Below, piece after piece: positions 15,762-23,823 of a stretch of DNA of 34,820 nt; the stretch's first letter is position 1; each line of letters begins with the position of its first letter. The translations under genes and the position numbers were made by a program. The stretch lies in NCBI GenBank assembly GCA_964426355.1, contig CAYRRA010000018.1:1-34820 (forward strand), given 5' to 3'. This stretch comes from JAJFTV01 sp964426355 (GTDB lineage Bacteria; Chloroflexota; Anaerolineae; Anaerolineales; Anaerolineaceae). The notes beneath the pieces are model-generated. The model saw only the letters and a list, made by a program, of their open reading frames with translations. It did no database searches and was not told the origin of the DNA.

Positions 15762-16940
15762 ATGCTCAATCAGAATGGAAGCCATATCCTCAATCATTTA
15801 GACCCCGTTTACACTCGCCGCATCCTGGCGGATATGATCCAGATTCGCTCTATCATCGGCGAAGAAGGTCCCCTGGCAGATTACATTTATCGGGAACTCA
15901 AAAGTTTAGGGGTTGAGAGCTGTGTGGAAGAAGTGGAACCCGGTCGCTCGAATGTGTACGCCCGCATCAAAGGCAGCCAACCCGGAAAACGCCTGCATTT
16001 CAACGGACACATGGACACGGTGCCGGTCTGCGAAGGCTGGACAAAAGACCCGTTCAAACCGGTTATTGAGGACGGGCGCATGTACGGATTGGGAGCCTGC
16101 GATATGAAATCAGGCATCGCCTGCATTCTCAACCTACTGCGCGCCATTCAGCTTTGCGGGTGCGATTTTCCGGGTGAGGTCTCCTTCTCTGCCGTCGTCG
16201 ATGAAGAAGCCTATTCCAAAGGTTCGCGGGCAGCGTTGGAAAGCGGTTATCTCGATTGTGATGCCATTATCCTGGCTGAACCTTTCCCTGGCAATGAAGA
16301 TATGCCCGTTCCTTTGGGCATCACCGGCAAAATCCTTTACGACATCACCGTCAAAGGACTGTCTGCCCACGGTTTCTACCCGCATAAGGGAATCAACGCC
16401 ATCGAAGAAGCGGGCAAAATCCTGGCTGCTCTGAAGCAGCTTAATTTGCGCAGTTACCCTGGCTTTGGAAAGGGCAATTTCTGCACATTGAAAATCGAAG
16501 GTGGTTACCAGGTGTACTCAGTTATGGTGCCGGACCGCTGCCGTTTTGAAGTCAACCGCGTGCTCGTTCCCGGTGAAACCAGCCAGGGCGCCCTGCAAGA
16601 TATGCAGGAACTGGTTGCCAGCTTGAACCTGAACGCCGAAGTGGATATCCGCCTCAAGCCGCCCACGTACGAAACCGTCAGCATCGACCATAACGAACCG
16701 ATTATCCAGGTCTTTGAAAAAGTCTACACACAGGTCATGGGTAAAGCCCCCCATTACAACTGCAGCACGGTCATCACAGATGCAAATGTCTTTGCTGGTG
16801 AAGAGAACATCCCCTGCCTGCACCTGGGACCCCCACAGGATGGTTTGCATAAACCAGATGAGTTCGTACAACTGGAATGGCTGGAAATAATCAGCAAGAT
16901 GTATGCGCTGATTACGACCAGTTTTTTGAACGAGGAATAA
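15762..16940 (+). CDS. M20 family metallopeptidase (ArgE/DapE/CPG2 type)
   Basis: 392 residues. It hydrolyses an amide or peptide bond at the end of a small substrate, using two metal ions. Ligands are in the expected order: H in FNGHMDTVP, D in YGLGACDMKSG, the Glu pair in VVDEEAYS, the acidic ligand after it in IILAEPF, and the last His in LHKPDEFV. The dimerisation lid lies between (~residues 185-300; GLSAHGFYPHKGINAI at its start). No signal peptide, so cytoplasmic. Start ATG 15762 with GGAG at 15753-15756. It is divergent from a GntR regulator, an M14 carboxypeptidase and a peptide-type transporter; together they form an uptake-and-degrade locus. The annotation acetylornithine deacetylase or succinyl-diaminopimelate desuccinylase should not be assumed: no Arg or Lys pathway gene is near. 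Confidence 0.9.
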   Translation: MLNQNGSHILNHLDPVYTRRILADMIQIRSIIGEEGPLADYIYRELKSLGVESCVEEVEPGRSNVYARIKGSQPGKRLHFNGHMDTVPVCEGWTKDPFKPVIEDGRMYGLGACDMKSGIACILNLLRAIQLCGCDFPGEVSFSAVVDEEAYSKGSRAALESGYLDCDAIILAEPFPGNEDMPVPLGITGKILYDITVKGLSAHGFYPHKGINAIEEAGKILAALKQLNLRSYPGFGKGNFCTLKIEGGYQVYSVMVPDRCRFEVNRVLVPGETSQGALQDMQELVASLNLNAEVDIRLKPPTYETVSIDHNEPIIQVFEKVYTQVMGKAPHYNCSTVITDANVFAGEENIPCLHLGPPQDGLHKPDEFVQLEWLEIISKMYALITTSFLNEE

Positions 16941-16963
16941 GCACGGGTAAAAGAAACCGGATG

Positions 16964-16983
16964 GGCTGCGCCGGGGCGCAGCC
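16964..16983. terminator. Hairpin between convergent genes, possible terminator
   Basis: Perfect 9-bp stem ggctgcgcc / ggcgcagcc with a 2-nt loop, between the stop of the M20 gene and the stop of the SLC13 gene. No T tract on either side, so termination is only suggested by position. Confidence 0.4.
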
Positions 16984-18758
16984 TATAAGTGCCAGAAATG
17001 GGTGATCAACGGGATGGCAACAGCAGCAACGATGATTTCCAGCAAAAGTCCCATGCGCCAGTAATCGCCGAACTTGTAACCCCCAGGACCCATCACCAAC
17101 GTGTTGGACTGATGCCCGATGGGTGTGAGAAAAGCACAGGAAGCGCCGATGGCAATAGCAATCAGGAAGGGGTCAACCTGTACACCCATCCCCTGTGCGA
17201 CACTGATCCCGATGGGAGCCATGAGAACCACGGCAGCAGCATTGTTGACCAAATCGGAGAGGAACATCGTCGCAATTAGCATGATCGCCAGCGTACCCAC
17301 TGGCGGTAAGTTCTGAGAAACTTGCAGAAGAGAATTGGCAATCAGTTGAGCGCCGCCAGTCGTCTCCAGCGCCTCGCCCACCGGAATCATCGCACCCAGC
17401 AGGATAATGATCGACCAGTCAACACTTTCATACGCCTCGCGCAGTGAAACAATCTTTGTCATTAACATTACAACAACTGCTGCGATGAAAGCAACCTGTG
17501 CCGGGAGCAGCCCAACGGCAGCAATCAACAAGGCGCCGCCAAAAATGGCGAGGGCGGTCAGCATCTTGCGCGACTGCCCGATGCGCAGCCCGCGCCCGGC
17601 TAGGGGTAAACAACCCAATACATCCATCGTTTCCTTTAGCGTGACAACATGGCTTTGCAAAAGCAGCACATCCCCGGTGCGGAAACGAATGCGATCCAGG
17701 CGGTTCCTCAGAACCACACCCTGGCGTGAAATTGCCAGCAAGTTGATCCCATGATTCGCTCTTAAGTTAAGGCTGCGGGCTGTGCTGCCAAGCATAATCG
17801 AATTGGGCATGATGACCACTTCGATCATGGTCACTTCTTCCGATTCCAGTTCAGCCTTGATGATTTTTTTACTTCCCACCAACTCCAAGCCGGATGTTTC
17901 AACCAGCTTTTTGAGATTTTCAGCATCCGAACTGAGGATGAGAATGTCTTCTGCCTGGATAGCCGTTAACGCAGACGGCTCCATACGGCGCTCTTTGCCC
18001 CGCACCAGACCAATGATCACCGTCTGTGCCTTTGTAAACGCGTTGATCTCTCTCAGGCGCTTTCCTACCAGTTCAGAACTTTCAGGAACGCGCACCTCGG
18101 TGATGTAATTCTCAATCTCGAACAAAGAACCTGTCCCGGAATTAGATCGGCGAATTGGTATCAGCCTCCAGCCAATCAGGACGATAAAGAGCAGACCTGC
18201 TGCAGCCACCCCCACACCCACAGGCGAAAAATCAAACATTCTGAAGGGCTCGGCACCGGTTTGTTGGCGAAAGGATGCCGCAATGATATTGGGGGGTGTG
18301 CCAATTAACGTGGTCATGCCACCTAAAAGTGACGCAAAAGCAATGGGCATGAGCAGCTTTGAAGCAGGGATATCTTTCTTCTGTGATAGCCTCAACACAA
18401 CAGGCATCAACAGAGCCAGTGCGCCCACATTGTTCATAAAAGCCGAAAGCACCGCCACAATCAGGGTCAATGCCGCGAGCTGAATGGTGGTGCCACCCTT
18501 CAGCCCGGAGAGTTTTTCCCCAATCCATTCAACAATCCCCGAATTTTGTAAACCTCGACTCAACACAAGCACAGCAGCCACGGTGATCACGGCTGCATTG
18601 CTGAAACCGGAAAAAGTGCGTTCCATCGGCACCAGCCCGGTCAGGGTTACAATCAGCAGCGCCAGCAGAGCGACGATATCATAACGCCAGCGACCTTTAA
18701 CAAACAGAAACAAGGTGAGTAAAAGTGTTCCAAAGATAATCCACTGCTGTACAGACAT
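16983..18758 (-). CDS. SLC13 family permease with two TrkA-C domains
   Basis: 591 residues from ATG 18758, chosen because AGAGG lies 5 nt before it; the longer frame to 18869 would add 37 residues unlike this family and would read across the predicted promoter. Two membrane halves (residues ~1-210 and ~390-591) with the repeated SLC13 motifs: SNAAVITVAAVLVL, NNVGALALLMPV and GTPPNIIA in the first; NNAAAVVLMAPI and GHQSNTLVMGP in the second. Between them two TrkA-C (RCK_C) domains (~215-385; VPESSELVGKRLREINAF and MPNSIMLGSTARSLNL) probably bind a regulatory ligand. Members move dicarboxylates, sulfate or other anions, often with sodium; the substrate is not evident. Monocistronic. Confidence 0.9.
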   Translation of the reverse strand: MSVQQWIIFGTLLLTLFLFVKGRWRYDIVALLALLIVTLTGLVPMERTFSGFSNAAVITVAAVLVLSRGLQNSGIVEWIGEKLSGLKGGTTIQLAALTLIVAVLSAFMNNVGALALLMPVVLRLSQKKDIPASKLLMPIAFASLLGGMTTLIGTPPNIIAASFRQQTGAEPFRMFDFSPVGVGVAAAGLLFIVLIGWRLIPIRRSNSGTGSLFEIENYITEVRVPESSELVGKRLREINAFTKAQTVIIGLVRGKERRMEPSALTAIQAEDILILSSDAENLKKLVETSGLELVGSKKIIKAELESEEVTMIEVVIMPNSIMLGSTARSLNLRANHGINLLAISRQGVVLRNRLDRIRFRTGDVLLLQSHVVTLKETMDVLGCLPLAGRGLRIGQSRKMLTALAIFGGALLIAAVGLLPAQVAFIAAVVVMLMTKIVSLREAYESVDWSIIILLGAMIPVGEALETTGGAQLIANSLLQVSQNLPPVGTLAIMLIATMFLSDLVNNAAAVVLMAPIGISVAQGMGVQVDPFLIAIAIGASCAFLTPIGHQSNTLVMGPGGYKFGDYWRMGLLLEIIVAAVAIPLITHFWHL

Positions 18759-18836
18759 GTAACCTCTCAATGCAGAGTTTAAAATACGGGTAATGAAGAC
18801 ACCCTGGAACGGTACATCCTCAGAACCACCAAAAAC

Positions 18837-18865
18837 AGTATATATGCTTTTTTGGTGTATAACAA
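18837..18865 (-). promoter_or_regulatory. Probable promoter of the SLC13 gene
   Basis: Minus strand TTGTTA (18865-18860), 17-nt spacer, TATACT (18842-18837). It predicts a 5' leader of about 70 nt before ATG 18758, and excludes the longer start at 18869. Confidence 0.5.
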
Positions 18866-18933
18866 GCAAAGTGCACGATCAAAAAAAGCTTTGTTTCTCC
18901 CCGATTGCGCGCAAATGCAGGTACCATTAAGCT

Positions 18934-19917
18934 ATGCCCCGGCGACTCCTCCCTCAACTGGCAGCCCTGGCTGCACTGTTTGCTGTGCTGTTCTGCGCCA
19001 TGCAAACCAGTCACCGCATCCATCCGCCTGTTCTACCTACGGTTCGGCTGGCGCTGCTGGGCGACGTGATGCTGGGGCGCGGGATTGCCTCTCTATACGC
19101 GTCCGGCGGATGGGAAAACGCCCTCACCGGGCTTGCCCCCATCCTGGAACCCGCCGACCTGGCATTGGCGAACCTGGAATCACCCCTGGCGGAAAGCATC
19201 CCCACCAGTGTTACCCAGGCACTCGCCGCGGGCGAATACAACCTGTGTGCGCCTGGCGCGGCAGTCGAGGCGCTCAGGACTGCCGGGCTGGATGTGCTCT
19301 CGCTGGCAAACAACCATGCCCAGGACTGCACACCGGATGGGGTGGTGGAAAGCGCCCGCGTCCTGGAGAATGCTGACCTGGCTGCCTTACCCCCCGGTGA
19401 AACGCTGATCCTGGAACGCAACGGCATCAAGCTGGCTTTACTGGCTTTCGATGATGTCGGTACACCCCTCGACATTGACGGCGCTATTCGCGCGATCCGC
19501 GCTGCAAAACAGTACGGCGCACAGGTGATTGTCTCGCTGCATTGGGGGTTGGAATACCAGTCCAGCCCCAGTGCTCGTCAAGAAGCCCTCGCCCAGGAAA
19601 TGTTCAACGCTGGCGCAGTTGTGGTCTGGGGGCATCACCCACATGTGCTTCAGCCTGTTGCCTGGCAAAGGGGGGGCCATGATAGCCCCCCCTTTGCCAT
19701 CTCCACCCTGGCGGTATACAGCCTGGGCAACGCACTCTTTGACCAGTTCACCCCGCCAGACGTGCGCCGTTCGGCTGTGCTGCTGGTCACCCTGGGGGCT
19801 AACGGTGTACAATCTGTGCAGGCAATCCCCATCCTCAACGACCCGCTGACCGGCAGCGTTAAACTGGCGGACGAAGAAATTTCGCAGATCATCCTTCGGC
19901 GGCTAAAAATGGAATAA
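18934..19917 (+). CDS. CapA/PgsA-type metallophosphatase-like protein
   Basis: 327 residues. A hydrophobic segment at residues ~5-24 is a signal peptide or anchor, placing the domain outside. All hallmarks of the CapA family appear in order: LLGDVMLGRG (44-50), LANLESPLAE, LSLANNHAQDC, VSLHWGLEYQ, WGHHPHVLQP and YSLGNALFDQ. The family is built on a calcineurin-like phosphoesterase fold and was named from poly-gamma-glutamate capsule export, but most members lie outside capsule loci, as here. Between HVLQPVAW and VYSLGN the usual short link is replaced by about 16 residues (QRGGHDSPPFAIST) encoded by a perfect 15-bp inverted repeat (19663-19699). A -10-like TACCAT ends 6 nt before the ATG, without a good -35. 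Confidence 0.88.
   Translation: MPRRLLPQLAALAALFAVLFCAMQTSHRIHPPVLPTVRLALLGDVMLGRGIASLYASGGWENALTGLAPILEPADLALANLESPLAESIPTSVTQALAAGEYNLCAPGAAVEALRTAGLDVLSLANNHAQDCTPDGVVESARVLENADLAALPPGETLILERNGIKLALLAFDDVGTPLDIDGAIRAIRAAKQYGAQVIVSLHWGLEYQSSPSARQEALAQEMFNAGAVVVWGHHPHVLQPVAWQRGGHDSPPFAISTLAVYSLGNALFDQFTPPDVRRSAVLLVTLGANGVQSVQAIPILNDPLTGSVKLADEEISQIILRRLKME
19663..19699. repeat. Perfect 15-bp inverted repeat inside the CapA coding sequence
   Basis: Left arm TGGCAAAGGGGGGGC (19663-19677), 7-nt loop catgata, right arm GCCCCCCCTTTGCCA (19685-19699). It contains runs of seven G and seven C. It keeps the reading frame and encodes a loop that seems to be extra compared with other CapA proteins. 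Confidence 0.85.
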
Positions 19918-19920
19918 AGG

Positions 19921-19926
19921 TATAAT
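19921..19926 (+). promoter_or_regulatory. -10 box, leaderless start of the 19934 gene
   Basis: Perfect TATAAT directly after the CapA stop; ATG 19934 is 7 nt downstream. No recognisable -35 at 16-18 nt. Confidence 0.45.
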
Positions 19927-19933
19927 TCGCTTG

Positions 19934-21559
19934 ATGAACCGAACTCAGAAAATCATCCTTCTGACCCTCGCGCTCCTCAGCGCCGCATACTTCGTTATTT
20001 TTTATTTCCCCAATTCGCTTGCATCCGTAGACAGCAAAATGGTGCTGGTTTTTCAGCCAGACGAAGCCGTCCCCCTGCCCTACGTGCTCGATATGATCCA
20101 ACCTGCCGATTCGATCAAGCAGGCGTTACTCAACTTTGCTTTTTACGATTATTACTTTTACGGCTATCCCTATTTTGCTGTCTCCGCCCTGGCGCTGCTG
20201 CCGGTGAAATGGGCTGGTCAACTGCACAACACCACCCTGGTCATGACGGTGCTGCGCCAGGTCGTCAGTGTACTGCCACTGCTGGCAGCCATCTGGATCA
20301 TCGTCTACATGCAAACACGCTTTCGTTCTTACAAGGCAGTTCTGCTATTTATATTACTCATCAGCCTACCAGCAGTGGTACAAAACAATTTTTGGTGGCA
20401 TCCCGATGGTCTGGCAATCCTTTTCACTACGCTGGCGCTTTTCTTTTTGCACCTGGATGCGCTGCGCTTTGGACGATTTTTCTTCATATCGGCAGCCATG
20501 TGCGGTATTGCAGCCATGACCAAAGGGATTGGGTTTTACTTCTTCCTGGCTGTCTTTGTGTACCTGCTCATCGGATATTTCGGCAAAAAAGCCTCGCTTA
20601 AAAAGCTGATCCTCGCCTCCCTGGGATATTTGCTGGTGATGGGGGTGGCTTATTTTGCCTCAAACCCAATCCTGATCTATTCCGGTGTGCGCCAGCGGTT
20701 CTTCGATGTGATGCGCACCCAATCGATCTTCCTCACGCAAGGGTACGATGTGGTCTATCCCAAAGGGCTGCTGGCATCCTTGCCGACCTTGAAAACCTAC
20801 TACGGCGGCTGGCTCATCCTGCTAACAGCACTGGCTACCTGTACCTGGGGGATTTGGCGCGGTTCCGACCGCCTGCTCCAGACCCTCATCCTCGCCTGGC
20901 TGATCCCGATGTCCGTGCTCGATTTCAGCATCATTCACTTTAAGTTTCAATACTGGCTGCCGGTAGCGCTGCCGCTTTTCTCCTGCCTGGCATTCATCCT
21001 GCCGGACAAAGAAGACCTGCGAAATCTGTTCCACCACGGCAAAACCGATCCTCAAAAGAAAGCATGGCAAACCGCCGCCCCCAAACTATTTCTGACAGCC
21101 ATCGTGCTGACACAGCTCAGCATCTACACCGCGAGCAACATACCCCGTTACACCAGCCAGCTCAATCGCCTGGAAAACGACGAATCGATCCAGTTTTATC
21201 AACAAGCGCTCAAAAGCCTTGCAGCCCTGCCAAACGAGAAATACTACGTCTATCATGATGTGCGCATGTATGTGCCCGCCGATTCACCCTGGGTGACCGA
21301 ATCCATCTTTGAGGTACTCACTTACGACTTTATCGAGGAACGGAAATACGATTTTCTGCTGCTCATGCAGGGCAGGATTTACGATTACCTCAACCCTGCA
21401 GTGCAAGGCATCGACCCTGAAAAACTGGCAAAGGGGCGCGAGTTTTACCAGGACGCCGATGATGGAACAATCCAGGGATACCGGTTGATTTACCGTGACT
21501 CGTTCGGTCTGGTGTTTGTCAAAGATGCGCTGTACCAGGAATATTTCAACTCACCGTAA
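19934..21559 (+). CDS. Polytopic membrane protein, GT-C type glycosyltransferase-like
   Basis: 541 residues with about 10-12 predicted membrane helices up to residue ~400, then a soluble C-terminal domain of ~130 residues. The first extracytoplasmic loop holds VFQPDEAVPL, whose Asp-Glu pair is where GT-C enzymes (GT39/GT83, ArnT and PMT-like) place their catalytic acid. Later loops contain NNFWWHPDGLAILF and GGW. Such enzymes move a sugar from a polyprenyl-phosphate carrier to lipid, glycan or protein outside the membrane. No Asp-Glu partner gene or lipid-carrier gene is near, so donor and acceptor are open. ATG 19934 is preferred to the adjacent TTG 19931; it lies 7 nt after TATAAT, with no ribosome-binding site. 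The next gene encodes another large membrane protein of related plan. Confidence 0.65.
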   Translation: MNRTQKIILLTLALLSAAYFVIFYFPNSLASVDSKMVLVFQPDEAVPLPYVLDMIQPADSIKQALLNFAFYDYYFYGYPYFAVSALALLPVKWAGQLHNTTLVMTVLRQVVSVLPLLAAIWIIVYMQTRFRSYKAVLLFILLISLPAVVQNNFWWHPDGLAILFTTLALFFLHLDALRFGRFFFISAAMCGIAAMTKGIGFYFFLAVFVYLLIGYFGKKASLKKLILASLGYLLVMGVAYFASNPILIYSGVRQRFFDVMRTQSIFLTQGYDVVYPKGLLASLPTLKTYYGGWLILLTALATCTWGIWRGSDRLLQTLILAWLIPMSVLDFSIIHFKFQYWLPVALPLFSCLAFILPDKEDLRNLFHHGKTDPQKKAWQTAAPKLFLTAIVLTQLSIYTASNIPRYTSQLNRLENDESIQFYQQALKSLAALPNEKYYVYHDVRMYVPADSPWVTESIFEVLTYDFIEERKYDFLLLMQGRIYDYLNPAVQGIDPEKLAKGREFYQDADDGTIQGYRLIYRDSFGLVFVKDALYQEYFNSP

Positions 21560-21609
21560 TACGAACAACGCACCCACAACTCTGTGACACCCTGACAACT
21601 GAAGGATGA

Positions 21610-21615
21610 TATAAT
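21610..21615 (+). promoter_or_regulatory. -10 box, leaderless start of the 21624 gene
   Basis: Perfect TATAAT, 8 nt before ATG 21624. No clear -35; tgtgac and ctgaca lie at unsuitable distances. Confidence 0.45.
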
Positions 21616-21623
21616 CCAGAACT

Positions 21624-23744
21624 ATGCCTGCTGCCAATTCGCAAAAATCCAGACGAATATCGCTTGCCATTTTCTTTACACTCTCAGCCATCGAGGGCGT
21701 TCTCTCGACCATTGGTATCCTCCGACTGCCCGCCTCCGAAGAAGACCGCGCGCTGTTATTGGGTTATTCGGCTGTCAGGTTGGGTATTTTGCTGGTACAC
21801 CTGGTGATCCTCTGTTTTCTGTTTTATTTCGCCGTAAGATGCTGGTCTTCGGAAAGCTATGCGCAGAAATTGGATGAGAGATTGCGGAACTGGTTCCAGC
21901 GTTTCGAGTTTGGCACCGCAGCCCTCTTTTCCGTGATGGTCGCCTGGAGCCTGGGCGTGCTGCTGCTCGAATTTCTGCTTAACCCCAACCTTTTTCCGCG
22001 CTCCGTATTGTACCTTTTCCTCTATGAACGCATCCGCTGGTCTGTCTTATGGAGCATGGCAATTTGTATTCAGGGAGCGGTACTGCTGGTCTACAACGGC
22101 TGGTTCTTGCTAAAAAAAACCGATGCCGAAAGCGGTTCATTATCCGCTACACAAAGAAAACTTGCTAATTGGGGAACGATCGGGCTTGCTGTTGCGGTTT
22201 TGATCAATGCCGGGCTATGGGGCTATTACGCCAGTATCCCAACGCCCAACAAGTACGCCAGCATCGGGATGAACATCTTCTTCCTGCTTTCCTTTGCCAT
22301 TCTGTTCATCAGCCTGCATCTGATCACCCGCAAACGCAAATATGCCAACCTGCCGGACCTTCCCAGTCGCGCAGACCAACCGCGCAAAAACCCCTGGATA
22401 GAAACGGTTGCCTATGCACTCATGCTGCTGTGGATGGTGTTCATGTACATCTACACCAGCTTTTTTGTCACCCCGCTGCCCGACCCCAATTTCCTTGAAG
22501 ATGCCACGCTGAAACAGGTCATCTTTGGGTTCGGGTTCAAGCAGCTTCAATACTTTTCTTCCTACTGGCTCATCCCGTGGTTCATCGCCCTGGCTGCCGG
22601 GTTGTGGGCGCTGCGCCGCTACCCACAAGCAGTGGGGCGCATCTCACGCAAACTGAACGATATCATCGACCGCCAACCCATCTGGCTCTTTGTGGCTGCG
22701 GTGCTGTTTTTCTTCCTCACCTATTTCCTGCGCAGCAATATGATCAGCCGGGATATGGAAATTTACATGGGCTGGCTGCCCACACAATTCAAGCTGGGTA
22801 TGATCCATGTCCGGTTAGATGAGATGTGGGAATCCAACCTGCATTCCACCACGTATATCATCATGCACACCCTGTTTGGGTGGGATGTGCCCTCCAGCTA
22901 CCAAATTCTGGCTTGCCTGGCTGCACCGTTTTTCCTGGTGCTGCTCTACCGCATCGCCCGCCGCCTGGTTCCGGAAAAAGCGGTTTTCCTCGTGCTCTTG
23001 CTGATGACCGGCGGTTATATCCAGCTCCTCTTTGGCGATATGGAATACTATTCCATCAGCATCACCATGGTGCTGGCTTACTTTTACGTCACGTACCTTT
23101 ACCTGCAAGGGGAGATCGCCTTCCCCATCCCGGCTATGATCCTCGCTCTGGTGATGACCTTTCACATGGAGACGCTCTTTCTCATCCCCACGCTTTTCTT
23201 CCTCTCCATCGTCGAGGTCTACCGGCGCAGCTACCGCACCCTGATTGCCGGATGGCTGGGGCTGGCGGCGCACATCAGCCTTACGCTGCTGTTCTTTGGG
23301 TTCAACGGCGCTTCTTTGAGCAATATGCGCGATACCAGTTGGGGTTTGGGGCGCGCCGGAAACGTGCTGGCGAACTTCATCCCACTCGAACCAATTTCCT
23401 TCTTCTCACGCCTGAACATGTTTGCGGTGATCTTCCCGCTGATCTATTTTCTTCTGCTGATCTTTCTCTTCCGGCGCATTCACCTGAGCGGTTTCAACGC
23501 CTTTCTTGGTGTGGGGATGATTTGTGGCGTGCCCTTTGCGCTCACTTGGGTTTCCATGATCGGTCATTACAGCGATTGGAACCTTTTCTCCATGCCGCTC
23601 TTTCCAACCATCTTCCTTTTCGGGTACAACCTGGTGCGCAACGTGAAAATGCCGCTGAAAAAGGAACTGGTTTTCAGTATGGCAGCTATCGCCTCGCTGA
23701 TGACCTCGGTCTGGATCATCCACAACCATCTCATCGTCAGGTAA
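21624..23744 (+). CDS. Large polytopic membrane protein, possible GT-C type
   Basis: 706 residues with roughly 16 hydrophobic segments. The N-terminal ~240 residues form a module of about six helices with no family that I recognise. After a hydrophilic stretch (residues ~240-265) a second module begins, in which SNMISRDMEIYMGWLP places an acidic pair in an outer loop after a helix, as GT-C glycosyltransferases do, and GDMEYYSISITMVLAYFYV follows later. This suggests a GT-C half fused to, or extended by, an unknown membrane module. No signal for a soluble domain is seen. It begins 64 bp after the preceding gene, with its own -10 box. A function in surface glycan or glycolipid formation is an inference from fold and neighbours only. 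Confidence 0.55.
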   Translation: MPAANSQKSRRISLAIFFTLSAIEGVLSTIGILRLPASEEDRALLLGYSAVRLGILLVHLVILCFLFYFAVRCWSSESYAQKLDERLRNWFQRFEFGTAALFSVMVAWSLGVLLLEFLLNPNLFPRSVLYLFLYERIRWSVLWSMAICIQGAVLLVYNGWFLLKKTDAESGSLSATQRKLANWGTIGLAVAVLINAGLWGYYASIPTPNKYASIGMNIFFLLSFAILFISLHLITRKRKYANLPDLPSRADQPRKNPWIETVAYALMLLWMVFMYIYTSFFVTPLPDPNFLEDATLKQVIFGFGFKQLQYFSSYWLIPWFIALAAGLWALRRYPQAVGRISRKLNDIIDRQPIWLFVAAVLFFFLTYFLRSNMISRDMEIYMGWLPTQFKLGMIHVRLDEMWESNLHSTTYIIMHTLFGWDVPSSYQILACLAAPFFLVLLYRIARRLVPEKAVFLVLLLMTGGYIQLLFGDMEYYSISITMVLAYFYVTYLYLQGEIAFPIPAMILALVMTFHMETLFLIPTLFFLSIVEVYRRSYRTLIAGWLGLAAHISLTLLFFGFNGASLSNMRDTSWGLGRAGNVLANFIPLEPISFFSRLNMFAVIFPLIYFLLLIFLFRRIHLSGFNAFLGVGMICGVPFALTWVSMIGHYSDWNLFSMPLFPTIFLFGYNLVRNVKMPLKKELVFSMAAIASLMTSVWIIHNHLIVR

Positions 23745-23823
23745 ACCTGCCGCATTTCATCCGGTCAGGTTCGTTCTTATTCCTGGTATCTATCCAAAAA
23801 TTGTGGAGATAGGACACAGGTTT

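Noticed and set aside
15762..16940. Acetylornithine deacetylase (argE) or dapE
   Set aside because: M20 motifs alone cannot separate these, and the neighbours are peptide transport and peptidase genes, not Arg or Lys synthesis.
16964..16983. Strong bidirectional terminator between M20 and SLC13 genes
   Set aside because: The hairpin is good, but neither side has a T tract, so I list it only with low confidence.
18759..18869. N-terminal extension of the SLC13 permease
   Set aside because: Polar residues unlike the family, and a promoter-like TTGTTA-N17-TATACT lies inside it. ATG 18758 has its own AGAGG.
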